Positions 37,426 through 46,677 of a DNA stretch of 64,000 nucleotides are shown here, piece after piece. The stretch spans positions 310,001-374,000 of the forward strand of contig NZ_JAGJEH010000002.1 in NCBI RefSeq assembly GCF_018100925.1, given 5' to 3'. Within the stretch, counting starts at the first letter, position 1, and every line of letters starts with the position of its first letter. The notes beneath the pieces were generated by a model, which was given only the letters and a program-made list of their open reading frames with translations, ran no database searches and was not told the DNA's origin. The translations under genes and the position numbers were made by a program. Origin of the DNA: Pseudoalteromonas luteoviolacea (GTDB lineage Bacteria; Pseudomonadota; Gammaproteobacteria; Enterobacterales; Alteromonadaceae).

Positions 37426-38208
37426 TTACTCGCTTGCCGTCGGCTGCCAATTTGGCGCGCGTTTATCAAAAAAGGCACTCAAACCTTCCTGTCCTTCGTC
37501 ACTGACTCGAATTTCAGCGATTCGCTTGGCTGTATGGGCGATAAGCCCTTCATCAATATATTTACCTGCGACTTCATTGATTAGCGACTTGGCACTTTTT
37601 ACTGCAACAGGGCCGTTATTTAGTAGCTGTTCGATAAAGTACTCTTCGCTTTGTTCTAGGTCTTCACTAATGTCGTGGATCAAGCCTAATTCCAGCGCTT
37701 TGTTTGCTTCAAACACTTCCGCTGTTAAAAAATAACGGCGCGCTTGTCTTTCGCCAATTGCTTTGATCACGTATGGGCTGATCACGGCAGGGATCAGGCC
37801 TAACTTTACTTCGCTCAAACAGAATTTTGCATTGGCTGTGGCAACGGCAATGTCGCAGCAAGCAATCAGACCTAAAGCTCCACCAAAAGCAGCCCCTTGA
37901 ACCAAGCATAAAGTAGGGTGTGGTGAGGTGGCGAGTACTTGCATTAGTTTAGCCAGCTCTAGAGAATCAGCGACGTTTTCTTCATAGTTGTTATCCGCCA
38001 TTGATTTCATCCAAGCGAGATCTGCACCAGCAGAAAAGTGTTTGCCTTGGGTTTTTAACACCAGAGCACGGATCTCTAGCTCGTTGGCGTACTCGATGGT
38101 TTTGATCAACTCAGCGATGATCTCTGCGTTAAACGCATTGTGTTTTTCAGGGCGACTTAATTCTAAAATCGCCACCTTGCTTTTCGTAATATTTAAAGTG
38201 ACAGACAT
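37426..38208 (-). CDS. liuC: 3-Methylglutaconyl-CoA hydratase
   Basis: This 260 aa crotonase-fold protein hydrates 3-methylglutaconyl-CoA to HMG-CoA. The oxyanion-hole segments KHFSAGADLAWMK and GAAFGGALGLIACCDIA are present, and the acidic catalytic position lies in CLSEVKLGLIPAVISP. A GGGGGC ribosome site precedes the ATG. Gaps of 9-10 nt to liuB and liuD place it firmly in the operon, which is the main basis for choosing this substrate over other enoyl-CoAs. Confidence 0.93.
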   Translation of the reverse strand: MSVTLNITKSKVAILELSRPEKHNAFNAEIIAELIKTIEYANELEIRALVLKTQGKHFSAGADLAWMKSMADNNYEENVADSLELAKLMQVLATSPHPTLCLVQGAAFGGALGLIACCDIAVATANAKFCLSEVKLGLIPAVISPYVIKAIGERQARRYFLTAEVFEANKALELGLIHDISEDLEQSEEYFIEQLLNNGPVAVKSAKSLINEVAGKYIDEGLIAHTAKRIAEIRVSDEGQEGLSAFFDKRAPNWQPTASE

Positions 38209-38217
38209 GTACGCCCC

Positions 38218-39825
38218 CTACATTCTGAAAATACCAAACTTAGACTCTTGTCTTGGCGCATTTGCAGCTGCTTCTAGCGCAAGCCCAAGTACATTTCGTG
38301 TGTCAGCAGGGTCGATGATGCCATCATCCCACAGACGCGCACTGGCATAATATGGATGACCTTGCTTTTCATATTGCTCAATAATTGGTTTCTTGAACTC
38401 TGCAACTTCGTCATCATTCATGCTTTGGCCTTTGCGTGCTAGGCCATCTTGACGCACTTGTGTTAATACGCCGGCCGCTTGTTCACCACCCATGACGGAA
38501 ATACGGGCATTTGGCCACATCCACATCATAGTTGGTTCGTAAGCACGTCCGCACATACCGTAGTTACCTGCACCATAAGAGCCACCGATAAGTACGGTAA
38601 ATTTAGGGACGTCAGCACATGATACCGCGGTCACCATTTTGGCACCGTGTTTGGCGATACCTTCGGCTTCGTATTTTTGGCCGACCATAAAACCTGTAAT
38701 GTTTTGCAAAAACAGCAGCGGGATATCACGCTGTGCGCACAGTTGAATAAAGTGTGCGCCTTTTTGCGCAGACTCAGAAAAGAGAATGCCATTATTGGCG
38801 ACGATACCAACTGGGCGGCCAAATATTTCTGCAAAGCCAGTTACCAAAGTTTCACCAAAGTAACGCTTAAATTCATCGAATTGAGAGTCATCGACAATAC
38901 GTGCGATCACTTCACGAACGTCGAATGGCTTTTTCAGATCGGTCCCAACGATGCCGTAGATCTCACTAATATCGTATCTAGGGGGTTTAATATCTTTTAG
39001 AATGGGCTGGGTCGGGCGTTGATGGTTTAGTCGTTCAATACACTGGCGGGCAATTGATAGCGCATGCTCGTCGTTTTCAGCGTAATGATCGGCAACACCG
39101 GATACTTTACAGTGTACATCCGCACCGCCTAAATCTTCTGCACTGACCTCTTCGCCGGTCGCCGCTTTTACCAAAGGCGGACCTGCTAAAAATATAGTGC
39201 CTTGCTCTTTGACTATGATACTTTCGTCCGCCATTGCCGGCACATACGCACCACCTGCGGTACAAAGGCCCATAACCACTGCAATTTGTGGAATACCTTT
39301 GGCAGACATACGAGCTTGGTTATAGAAGATGCGACCAAAATGTAGTTTGTCTGGAAATACTTCGTCTTGTTCTGGCAGGTTAGCACCGCCAGAGTCTACT
39401 AAATAGATACAGGGAAGATGACAGCGCTCTGCAATTTCTTGCGCTCTTAAATGCTTTTTAACCGTGAGCGGGAAGTAAGTACCGCCTTTTACAGTTGCAT
39501 CGTTGCCGACAATCATACACTCGACACCTTTGACACGGCCAATACCTGCAACGACACCTGCACATGGGATATCTTGCTCATATACGCCAAATGCAGCAAA
39601 TTGGGAAATTTCTAAAAACGGAGAACCTTCGTCGAGTAATGTATCTATTCTGTCACGGACAAACAGTTTTCCGCGACTTTGATGGCGAGCAATGAGGGCT
39701 TCGCCGCCACCTTGGCTTAAATTTGCGACCTTATCATTTAAATCGTCAACCAATGACGCCATCGCGTCATGGTTGTCTTTAAACTGTTGGTCGTGCGTAT
39801 TAACAGAAGAGTTTAATACTGTCAT
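38218..39825 (-). CDS. liuB: Methylcrotonyl-CoA carboxylase carboxyltransferase subunit
   Basis: This 535 aa beta subunit transfers CO2 from biotin to 3-methylcrotonyl-CoA. It shows the two crotonase-like halves of acyl-CoA carboxyltransferases, with [20 protein letters not shown] at the N terminus, the [16 protein letters not shown] loop and the later [17 protein letters not shown]. The ATG follows AAGGAG. It sits between liuA and liuC. Length equals that of characterised MCC beta subunits. Confidence 0.96.
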   Translation of the reverse strand: MTVLNSSVNTHDQQFKDNHDAMASLVDDLNDKVANLSQGGGEALIARHQSRGKLFVRDRIDTLLDEGSPFLEISQFAAFGVYEQDIPCAGVVAGIGRVKGVECMIVGNDATVKGGTYFPLTVKKHLRAQEIAERCHLPCIYLVDSGGANLPEQDEVFPDKLHFGRIFYNQARMSAKGIPQIAVVMGLCTAGGAYVPAMADESIIVKEQGTIFLAGPPLVKAATGEEVSAEDLGGADVHCKVSGVADHYAENDEHALSIARQCIERLNHQRPTQPILKDIKPPRYDISEIYGIVGTDLKKPFDVREVIARIVDDSQFDEFKRYFGETLVTGFAEIFGRPVGIVANNGILFSESAQKGAHFIQLCAQRDIPLLFLQNITGFMVGQKYEAEGIAKHGAKMVTAVSCADVPKFTVLIGGSYGAGNYGMCGRAYEPTMMWMWPNARISVMGGEQAAGVLTQVRQDGLARKGQSMNDDEVAEFKKPIIEQYEKQGHPYYASARLWDDGIIDPADTRNVLGLALEAAANAPRQESKFGIFRM

Positions 39826-39836
39826 GGCACTTCTCC

Positions 39837-41012
39837 TTAACGGCTTTCGTTAAATAGCTCACGACCAATTAGCATGCGGCGTATTTCTGAGGTACCAGCG
39901 CCAATTTCATAGAGTTTGGCGTCACGCAAGAGGCGACCAGTAGGGTATTCGTTGATGTAGCCATTACCACCTAGTAGTTGGATGGCATCCAGTGCAAGTT
40001 TGGTAGCCAGCTCTGCGGCATATAAAATCGCGCCAGCGGCATCTTTACGCGTTGTTTCACCGCGGTCACATGCTTTTGCTACTGTGTATACGTATGAACG
40101 GGCAGCATTCATTTGAGTGTACATGTCGGCAATTTTGCCTTGAACAAGTTGGAACTCACCAATAGACTGATTGAACTGCTGACGTTCATGAATATAAGGC
40201 ACAACCACATCCATACACGCTTGCATAATGCCAAGTGGGCCACCGGCAAGTACAACGCGCTCGTAGTCTAGGCCGCTCATCAGTACCTTAACACCTTCGT
40301 TTAGTGTGCCTAATATATTTTCTTCCGGCACTTCACAGTCTTCAAATACCAATTCACAGGTATTTGAGCCGCGCATCCCTAACTTATCGAGTTTTTGAGC
40401 TGTAGAAAAGCCTGGGAAATCACGCTCAACGATAAACGCTGTAATACCACGAGGTCCTGCGTTTAAGTCTGTTTTTGCGTAAATCACAAAAACGTCGGCA
40501 TCTGGACCATTGGTGATCCACATTTTATTGCCATTTAGAACGTACTTATCGCCTTTCTTTTCGGCTTTTAACTTCATAGAAACAACGTCTGAACCAGAGT
40601 TTGGCTCACTCATTGCTAGTGCGCCGATGTGCTCACCGCTGATCAGTTTTGGCAAATATTTTTCTTTTTGTACTTGGTTGCCGTTGCGGTTTATTTGGTT
40701 CACACAAAGGTTAGAGTGTGCGCCGTAGCTCAAGCCAATTGATGCACTTGCTCGGCTGATCTCTTCCATCGCAATAACGTGCTCAAGGTAGCCCATATTC
40801 GCACCACCAAATTCTTCTGGCACAGTGATACCGAGCAAGCCCATTTCGCCAAACTTTGGCCATAGCTCATTTGGAAATGCGTTGTCATGATCGGTTTTTT
40901 CCGCCAGTGGTGAAATTTCGCTAGTGGCAAAATTATTAACATGATCTCGGATCATGTCTGCGGTTTCGCCAAGTCCAAAATTGAGTTCTTTATATAGTGA
41001 TACTGTGCTCAT
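39837..41012 (-). CDS. liuA: Isovaleryl-CoA dehydrogenase
   Basis: This 391 aa FAD enzyme oxidises isovaleryl-CoA to 3-methylcrotonyl-CoA, passing electrons to ETF. It has the acyl-CoA dehydrogenase signatures [18 protein letters not shown] and [18 protein letters not shown], and the Glu in [11 protein letters not shown] at the position of the catalytic base of isovaleryl-CoA dehydrogenases. The ATG at 41012 is preferred over a GTG twelve codons upstream. It is the first structural gene after liuR, about 97 nt downstream of it. Confidence 0.95.
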   Translation of the reverse strand: MSTVSLYKELNFGLGETADMIRDHVNNFATSEISPLAEKTDHDNAFPNELWPKFGEMGLLGITVPEEFGGANMGYLEHVIAMEEISRASASIGLSYGAHSNLCVNQINRNGNQVQKEKYLPKLISGEHIGALAMSEPNSGSDVVSMKLKAEKKGDKYVLNGNKMWITNGPDADVFVIYAKTDLNAGPRGITAFIVERDFPGFSTAQKLDKLGMRGSNTCELVFEDCEVPEENILGTLNEGVKVLMSGLDYERVVLAGGPLGIMQACMDVVVPYIHERQQFNQSIGEFQLVQGKIADMYTQMNAARSYVYTVAKACDRGETTRKDAAGAILYAAELATKLALDAIQLLGGNGYINEYPTGRLLRDAKLYEIGAGTSEIRRMLIGRELFNESR

Positions 41013-41108
41013 CTTGTTGTCATCCTGTGTGAGGGTTTGTGTTGTCACCCTTGCGGGTTGCTGAGGCGGGTTTTGGCAGACGCCCCAGCAAACAAATACG
41101 TGTATTGA

Positions 41109-41504
41109 TTAGTCTTGTAATTCTTTTAAAGTATCGAGGCAGCGTCTTTCAGCAGTAACCAGTTCCATCAACACCACCTTGATGTCATCCATTTGTTGAC
41201 TCAGGTCGGCTTTTTTCTCTTCTATTAATTGCAACATGGTGTGGAGCTGTTTTTCACTGGATTTATCTGCATCGTATAACTCAAATAATCTGCCAGTTTC
41301 GGCAAGCGTAAAGCCTAGTCGCTTACCGCGCAGAATTAATTTGAGACGGACTTTGTCTCGTTTTGAATATATACGGGTCTGACCATTACGCTCTGGCGAA
41401 AGTAATCCTTGATCTTCATAAAAACGAATACTTCGTGTGGTAATGTCAAACTCCTTAGCGAGTTCGCTTATTGAGTAGGTTGGTTCTTTATTGGTGTCTT
41501 GCAT
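41109..41504 (-). CDS. liuR: MerR family regulator LiuR of branched-chain amino acid degradation
   Basis: This 131 aa MerR-type regulator has the N-terminal winged helix YSISELAKEFDITTRSIRFYED and a C-terminal dimerisation helix with no Cys metal site. It is the first gene of the leftward liu operon and is divergent from the valine/isoleucine operon. A dyad of the LiuR type overlaps its own promoter. Family knowledge from Shewanella places both operons under LiuR, probably relieved by a pathway CoA intermediate. Confidence 0.92.
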   Translation of the reverse strand: MQDTNKEPTYSISELAKEFDITTRSIRFYEDQGLLSPERNGQTRIYSKRDKVRLKLILRGKRLGFTLAETGRLFELYDADKSSEKQLHTMLQLIEEKKADLSQQMDDIKVVLMELVTAERRCLDTLKELQD

Positions 41505-41550
41505 TATTTACACACTTACTTCGAAACTGATTAGACCAATATAAGTGAAG

Positions 41551-41566
41551 TTTACGTAAAGGTAAA
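41551..41566 (-). promoter_or_regulatory. LiuR box and promoter of the liuR-liu operon
   Basis: The plus-strand dyad TTTAC-GTAAAG-GTAAA lies in the promoter of liuR. On the minus strand a TTTACC (-35), a 17-bp spacer and TATATT (-10) fit a sigma-70 promoter, and the dyad sits on the -35 box and spacer, as is usual for MerR-family regulators. Confidence 0.7.
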
Positions 41567-41580
41567 GTGTCGTTTTTGCA

Positions 41581-41718
41581 TCATGCTTTAGTCGCATATG
41601 CAAAATCTGGATCTTGAACTACTTTTAGCTCGCATAAGGCACTATATGCTTTGTTAATTAGCTCTTCGACATGGGATATAGCAAGGGAATGCGCAGTAAA
41701 CTGCCAACTTGGCAACAC
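41581..41718 (-). other. Possible short open frame in the liu/ivd control region
   Basis: A 45-codon frame from a GTG at 41718 to a TGA at 41581 encodes a protein-like sequence that includes AHSLAISHVEELINKAYSAL. It has no ATG and no clear ribosome site, and it lies between the two LiuR boxes. It may be a gene remnant, a short regulatory ORF in the liuR leader direction, or chance. Confidence 0.2.
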
Positions 41719-41771
41719 AGCTGTGCAAGTAAACTTTACATTTTTGAAAATCGCAAAGCGCTTGATTTTAG

Positions 41772-41807
41772 ATTTACGTTGGCGTAAACGTAAATTTTAG
41801 GTATGCT
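41772..41807 (+). promoter_or_regulatory. LiuR box and promoter of the valine/isoleucine operon
   Basis: The dyad TTTAC-GTTGGC-GTAAA (41773-41788) lies inside a larger perfect repeat ATTTACGTT-N6-AACGTAAAT (41772-41795). A TTGGCG (-35, 41779-41784), 17-bp spacer and TATGCT (-10, 41802-41807) fit a rightward promoter overlapped by the dyad. Confidence 0.75.
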
Positions 41808-41860
41808 CGACGTAAGAGATTACTAAAAGCAAGCAATTTGCTTGTTAACAGGAGTTTTAA

Positions 41861-43039
41861 ATGAGTAACGAAGCCGTAGTCATCGTAGCAGCAAAACGTA
41901 CACCTATGGGTGGATTTATGGGTAGCCTTTCAGGCGCGTCAGCGACTGATCTGGGTGCAACTGCAATCAAAGCTGTCATGAATGATACTGGTTTATCGGA
42001 TGCCAGCATCGACGAAGTTATCATGGGATGTGTATTACCAGCAGGTCTTGGTCAAGCGCCAGCGCGTCAAGCGACGCTGCACGCCGGCCTAGCACGTTCT
42101 ACAGGTGCAACAACTATCAACAAGGTATGTGGTTCAGGTCTTAAAGCAGCAATGTTCGCTCATGATTTGATCAAATCAGGTAGTATAAAAACTGCGGTTG
42201 CAGGCGGCATGGAGAGCATGACAAATGCGCCATATTTCATGCCGAACGCGCGCGGTGGTATGCGCATGGGTCACAATCAAGTTATTGACCACATGATGGC
42301 AGATGGTCTTGAAGATGCGTATGATAAAAAAGCAATGGGTTGCTTTGCCCAAGACACCGCAGATCAATATGGCATCACTCGTGAAAATATGGACGAATTT
42401 GCGCTGAACTCTTTGAGTAAGGCAAACGCGGCAATTGAAAGTGGCAGTTTCGATAACGAAGTTATCCCACACATCATTTCAACGCGAAAGGGTGATGTAG
42501 AGGTAACAACGGATGAACAGCCTGGTAACGCACGTCCAGATAAAATCCCTTCACTTCGTCCAGCTTTCAAAAAAGATGGCACTATTACAGCAGCTAACTC
42601 GTCGTCTATTTCAGATGGTGCAGCGGCACTGATCTTAATGAGTGAGTCAGAAGCAAAAGCACACGGTCTTACGCCTTTATGTAAGATTGTTGCTCACGCA
42701 ACACACTCTCAGGCACCAGCTGAGTTCACTATTGCACCAGTTGGCGCAATGAACTCGTTGCTTGACAAAGCTGGTTGGTCAAAAGAAGACGTTGACCTTT
42801 GGGAGATCAATGAAGCATTCGCTATGGTGACCATGCTTGCGATCAACGAAATGCAGCTAGATAGCGCTAAAGTTAATGTTAACGGTGGTGCGTGTGCACT
42901 AGGTCATCCAATTGGCGCAAGTGGCGCACGTATTTTGGTGACACTAATTCACGCACTTCGCAATCGCGGCCTGTCAAAAGGTATTGCATCACTGTGTATT
43001 GGTGGTGGTGAGGCGGTTGCACTCGCAGTAGAAGTTTAA
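41861..43039 (+). CDS. ivdA: Acetyl-CoA C-acyltransferase (thiolase), IvdA-type
   Basis: This 392 aa thiolase cleaves 2-methylacetoacetyl-CoA (isoleucine) and probably acetoacetyl-CoA made by the neighbouring CoA-transferase. The catalytic Cys90 is in NKVCGSGLKA, with NEAFAMVT (His region: GGACALGHPIGASGARI) and the C-terminal CIGGGEAVA. A strong AGGAG precedes the ATG. It is the first gene of the rightward operon, under the LiuR box. In Shewanella the equivalent gene order is called ivdA-G. Confidence 0.93.
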   Translation: MSNEAVVIVAAKRTPMGGFMGSLSGASATDLGATAIKAVMNDTGLSDASIDEVIMGCVLPAGLGQAPARQATLHAGLARSTGATTINKVCGSGLKAAMFAHDLIKSGSIKTAVAGGMESMTNAPYFMPNARGGMRMGHNQVIDHMMADGLEDAYDKKAMGCFAQDTADQYGITRENMDEFALNSLSKANAAIESGSFDNEVIPHIISTRKGDVEVTTDEQPGNARPDKIPSLRPAFKKDGTITAANSSSISDGAAALILMSESEAKAHGLTPLCKIVAHATHSQAPAEFTIAPVGAMNSLLDKAGWSKEDVDLWEINEAFAMVTMLAINEMQLDSAKVNVNGGACALGHPIGASGARILVTLIHALRNRGLSKGIASLCIGGGEAVALAVEV

Positions 43040-43112
43040 ATCGTCAAAGCGCCGCAACAATACTAACTTTTAACGCGGCGCTACTTTCAGTTTTTTTGGG
43101 GAGGAGTGCAAA

Positions 43113-44603
43113 ATGCACCAGGTACCATTATACATCAACGGTGAATTCACACAGTCGCAGTCTGACAAATGGTTAGACGTTGTTAATCCAGCAAATCAAG
43201 AAGTACTTGCACAGGTACCTTGCGCTACGTCACAAGAAGTACAAGCAGCAATTAATTCTGCTCAAGAAGCCTTCCAAACATGGAAAAATGTGCCTGTACC
43301 AGAGCGTGCACGTATCATGATGCGATATGCGGCGCTGTTAAAAGAGCACCAAGAAGAAATCGCTACCATTATTTGTCATGAGCTTGGCAAAACATTTGAA
43401 GATGCAAAAGGTGACGTTTGGCGTGGTATTGAAGTAGTAGAACAAGCTGCTAATGCTCCTGCTATGATGATGGGTGAGACAGTTGAAAATGTTGCACGTA
43501 ACATCGATACATACTCTTACATCCAACCTCTAGGCGTTTGTGCTGGTATTACTCCGTTCAACTTCCCGGCAATGATCCCATTGTGGATGTTCCCAATGGC
43601 GATTGTTTGCGGTAACACTTTTGTTCTTAAACCATCTGAGCAAGACCCGTTGACACCGATGCGCTTAGTCGAGCTATTTGAAGAGGCCGGCGCACCAAAA
43701 GGCGTACTGCAAGTTGTTCACGGTGGTAAAGACCAAGTAGACCAAATTCTAGAAGCGCCAGAAATTCGCGCCGTATCATTTGTTGGTTCGTGTGGTGTTG
43801 GCCAATATATTTACAGCAAAGGCACAGAGAACCTAAAACGTGTTCAAGCATGTGTGGGTGCTAAAAACCATATGGTGATAATGCCAGACGCAAGCAAAGA
43901 GCAGACTATCAACAACCTAGTTGGTGCATCAGTGGGTGCGGCAGGTCAACGTTGTATGGGTATTTCGGTCGCTGTATTTGTTGGTAAATCACAAGAGTGG
44001 GTTGATGACTTAAAAGCGGGCCTTGAAAAGGTTCGTCCAGGCATCTGGAATGACCCTGAAGCGGCATATGGTCCACAAACTTCAGCAGCCGCAAAAGCTC
44101 GTATTTTGTCTTTGATTGAGTCAGGTAAAGCGCAAGGTGCAACTTGTTTATTAGATGGCTCAGACTTTACAGTGGAAGGTTACGAAAAAGGTAACTGGGT
44201 TGGTCCTACATTATTTACCAATGTGACAACAGACATGGACATTTACAAAGAGGAAATCTTTGGTCCAGTATTAAACTGTGTATTTGTTGATACCCTTGAA
44301 GAAGCGATTGCGCTCGTAAATAACAGCCCTTACGGAAATGGTGTTTCACTATTTACAGCAAGTGGTGCAGCTGCACGTAAATTCCAACAAGAAATTCAGG
44401 TTGGTCAGGTAGGTATTAATATTCCAATTCCTGTGCCATTACCTTTCTTCTCATTCACAGGTTGGAAAAACTCTTTTTATGGTGATGTTCACACTTACGG
44501 TAAACAAGGTGTGCGTTTCTATACTGAAACTAAGACAATCACATCTCGCTGGTTTGCTGATGAAGCAGTCACTGGCCCAAATATGAGTATTAACCTACGT
44601 TAA
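43113..44603 (+). CDS. mmsA: Methylmalonate-semialdehyde dehydrogenase (CoA-acylating)
   Basis: This 496 aa aldehyde dehydrogenase converts methylmalonate semialdehyde to propionyl-CoA and CO2, using NAD+ and CoA. The conserved [12 protein letters not shown] cofactor loop and catalytic Cys281 in AAGQRCMG are present. The [12 protein letters not shown] segment is typical of the CoA-acylating branch. A GGGGAGG ribosome site precedes the ATG. It follows the thiolase gene by 73 nt and is followed by a terminator-like hairpin, so the downstream genes may be read at a lower level or from a second promoter. Confidence 0.95.
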   Translation: MHQVPLYINGEFTQSQSDKWLDVVNPANQEVLAQVPCATSQEVQAAINSAQEAFQTWKNVPVPERARIMMRYAALLKEHQEEIATIICHELGKTFEDAKGDVWRGIEVVEQAANAPAMMMGETVENVARNIDTYSYIQPLGVCAGITPFNFPAMIPLWMFPMAIVCGNTFVLKPSEQDPLTPMRLVELFEEAGAPKGVLQVVHGGKDQVDQILEAPEIRAVSFVGSCGVGQYIYSKGTENLKRVQACVGAKNHMVIMPDASKEQTINNLVGASVGAAGQRCMGISVAVFVGKSQEWVDDLKAGLEKVRPGIWNDPEAAYGPQTSAAAKARILSLIESGKAQGATCLLDGSDFTVEGYEKGNWVGPTLFTNVTTDMDIYKEEIFGPVLNCVFVDTLEEAIALVNNSPYGNGVSLFTASGAAARKFQQEIQVGQVGINIPIPVPLPFFSFTGWKNSFYGDVHTYGKQGVRFYTETKTITSRWFADEAVTGPNMSINLR

Positions 44604-44618
44604 TTCCGCAAAATCCCT

Positions 44619-44644
44619 AAGCCCAGTACCTATGCTGGGCTTTT
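44619..44644 (+). terminator. Hairpin/terminator between mmsA and the acyl-CoA dehydrogenase gene
   Basis: The stem AAGCCCAG-N8-CTGGGCTT runs into TTTT. It sits inside the otherwise continuous ivd operon and may attenuate read-through. Confidence 0.7.
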
Positions 44645-44731
44645 AGTAGTACCGCCTGACGCAGATCAGGTGCAACAAGAATAAAAACAAGTGACGTATA
44701 TCACTTGATACGACAACAAGAGAGGTCTTTT

Positions 44732-45889
44732 ATGGACTTTAATCTGAACGAAGATCAACAGGCATTCGCCGAAACCGCTTACCAATTTGCTATGACCGAA
44801 CTTGCTCCTAATGCAGCGCGTTGGGATCAAGAGCATATTTTTCCTAAAGATGTTATCAAACAGGCAGGTGAGCTTGGTTTTTGTGGCCTTTACACGCCAG
44901 AAGAGGCGGGTGGTTTAGGCTTATCTCGCCTTGACTCAAGCATTATTTTTGAGCAGCTGTCGATGGGTTGTACAGCAACAACTGCGATGTTGACTATCCA
45001 CAATATGGCGACGTGGATGATTGCAAGCTTTGGTACTGACGAAGTGAAAAGTCAGTATATGGACCAGCTGGTTATGGGTGAATTGCTTGCATCATATTGC
45101 CTAACCGAACCAGGTTCAGGTTCGGACGCTGCATCACTGAAAACGAAAGCCGTATTAGAAGGCGATGAGTATATCCTGAACGGGTCGAAAATGTTTATCT
45201 CGGGCGCGGGCGAAACAGATGTTTTAGTGGTTATGGCGCGTACCGGTGAGGATGGACCGAAAGGGATCTCTGCATTTGTTGTTCCAGCGGACGCCGCTGG
45301 TGTAATTTATGGTAAAGCCGAAGAGAAAATGGGCTGGAATGCACAACCGACTCGCTTGATCACCTTCGAAGACGTTAGAATTCCTGCTGCAAACTTGATG
45401 GGTAAAGAAGGCGAAGGGTTCAAGTTTGCTATGCAAGGCTTAGATGGTGGCCGCATAAATATCGCCACTTGTTCAATTGGTACTGCGCAACAGGCGTTGA
45501 ATACTGCCAAAGAATACATGCAAGAGCGTCAGCAATTTGGCAAGCCACTGGCTGCTTTCCAAGCATTGCAATTTAAAATTGCTGATATGAATACCGAACT
45601 TGTTGCGGCACGACAAATGGTGCGCTTGGCAGCATTTAAACTGGATAGCAATGATCCAGAAAAAACCACTTATTGTGCGATGGCAAAGCGCTTCGCAACC
45701 GATGTAGGTACGAAAGTGTGTGATGATGCCCTGCAAATCCATGGTGGATATGGTTATATCAAAGAGTACCCACTTGAACGCCACTTACGTGATGTACGCG
45801 TTCACCAAATCTTAGAGGGCACAAACGAGATCATGCGTGTGATCATTGCCCGTCGAATTTTAGCTGAAGGCGCTGCAAGCGTTTTATAA
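44732..45889 (+). CDS. ivdC: Acyl-CoA dehydrogenase (isobutyryl/2-methylbutyryl-CoA), IvdC-type
   Basis: This 385 aa FAD dehydrogenase starts MDFNLNEDQQAFAETAYQF, with the ATG at 44732 after AGAGG. The signatures CLTEPGSGSDAASLKTKA and IHGGYGYIKEYPLERHLRD are intact, and the Glu in LEGTNEIMRV is at the ACAD C-terminal catalytic position. Operon context (mmsA, hydroxyisobutyryl-CoA hydrolase, mmsB) assigns it to isobutyryl-CoA and 2-methylbutyryl-CoA oxidation in valine and isoleucine breakdown. Substrate choice between the two is not resolved. Confidence 0.92.
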   Translation: MDFNLNEDQQAFAETAYQFAMTELAPNAARWDQEHIFPKDVIKQAGELGFCGLYTPEEAGGLGLSRLDSSIIFEQLSMGCTATTAMLTIHNMATWMIASFGTDEVKSQYMDQLVMGELLASYCLTEPGSGSDAASLKTKAVLEGDEYILNGSKMFISGAGETDVLVVMARTGEDGPKGISAFVVPADAAGVIYGKAEEKMGWNAQPTRLITFEDVRIPAANLMGKEGEGFKFAMQGLDGGRINIATCSIGTAQQALNTAKEYMQERQQFGKPLAAFQALQFKIADMNTELVAARQMVRLAAFKLDSNDPEKTTYCAMAKRFATDVGTKVCDDALQIHGGYGYIKEYPLERHLRDVRVHQILEGTNEIMRVIIARRILAEGAASVL

Positions 45890-45900
45890 GGAGCGAATAA

Positions 45901-46677
45901 ATGTCTGCACAATTAAAACTTGAAAAACGTGGTCACATTGCAATTGTAACTATGTCAAACCCACCTGCGAACACTTGGACGCGTGATACATTGGTTGGCT
46001 TAAAAGAGCTGGTTAAAGAATTAAACGCAGATAAAGAAATTTACTCGCTTGTTATTACAGGTGAAGGTGAAAAGTTCTTTTCAGCTGGCGCTGATTTGAA
46101 TGTATTCGCAGATGGTGACAAAGGTGTTGCGGCTGACATGTCACGTGTTTTTGGCGAAGCTTTTGAAACTCTGAGCAACTTCCGAGGTGTATCGATTGCA
46201 GCGATTAACGGCTTTGCAATGGGTGGAGGTCTAGAAGTCGCGTTGGCGTGTGATATTCGTATCGCAGAGGCGCAAGCGCAAATGGCGTTACCAGAGGCAA
46301 AAGTGGGCTTACTTCCTTGTGCGGGGGGAACCCAAAACCTATCTTGGTTGGTAGGTGAAGGTTGGGCGAAGCGCATGATTTTATGCGGTGAGCGCCTTAA
46401 AGCTGACAAAGCTGAAAAAATTGGCCTAGTTGAAGAAGTTGTTGAGCAAGGTCAGGCACTCGAAGCGGCTTTAGAACTTGCATCAAAAGTAGAAGATCAA
46501 AGCCCTGTCGCAGTTACAGCGTGTAAGTCACTTATTCAAAAAGGCCGCACAGGTACCATCGATAGTGCGCTGCCTTTAGAGCGTGAGTTATTCGTGACAT
46601 TATTTGATACACAAGATCAAAAAGAAGGCGTCAACGCATTTTTGGAAAAGCGTAAAGCAAATTGGGTGAATGGCTAA
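45901..46677 (+). CDS. ivdD: Enoyl-CoA hydratase, IvdD-type
   Basis: This 258 aa crotonase-fold enzyme hydrates methacrylyl-CoA and tiglyl-CoA. The oxyanion-hole segment EKFFSAGADLNVF, the GFAMGGGLEVALACDIRIAE loop and the Glu in ALPEAKVGLLPCAGG are visible. An AAGGAG ribosome site precedes the ATG. Its TAA overlaps the ATG of the next gene by one base (TAATG), so the two are translationally coupled. Confidence 0.92.
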   Translation: MSAQLKLEKRGHIAIVTMSNPPANTWTRDTLVGLKELVKELNADKEIYSLVITGEGEKFFSAGADLNVFADGDKGVAADMSRVFGEAFETLSNFRGVSIAAINGFAMGGGLEVALACDIRIAEAQAQMALPEAKVGLLPCAGGTQNLSWLVGEGWAKRMILCGERLKADKAEKIGLVEEVVEQGQALEAALELASKVEDQSPVAVTACKSLIQKGRTGTIDSALPLERELFVTLFDTQDQKEGVNAFLEKRKANWVNG

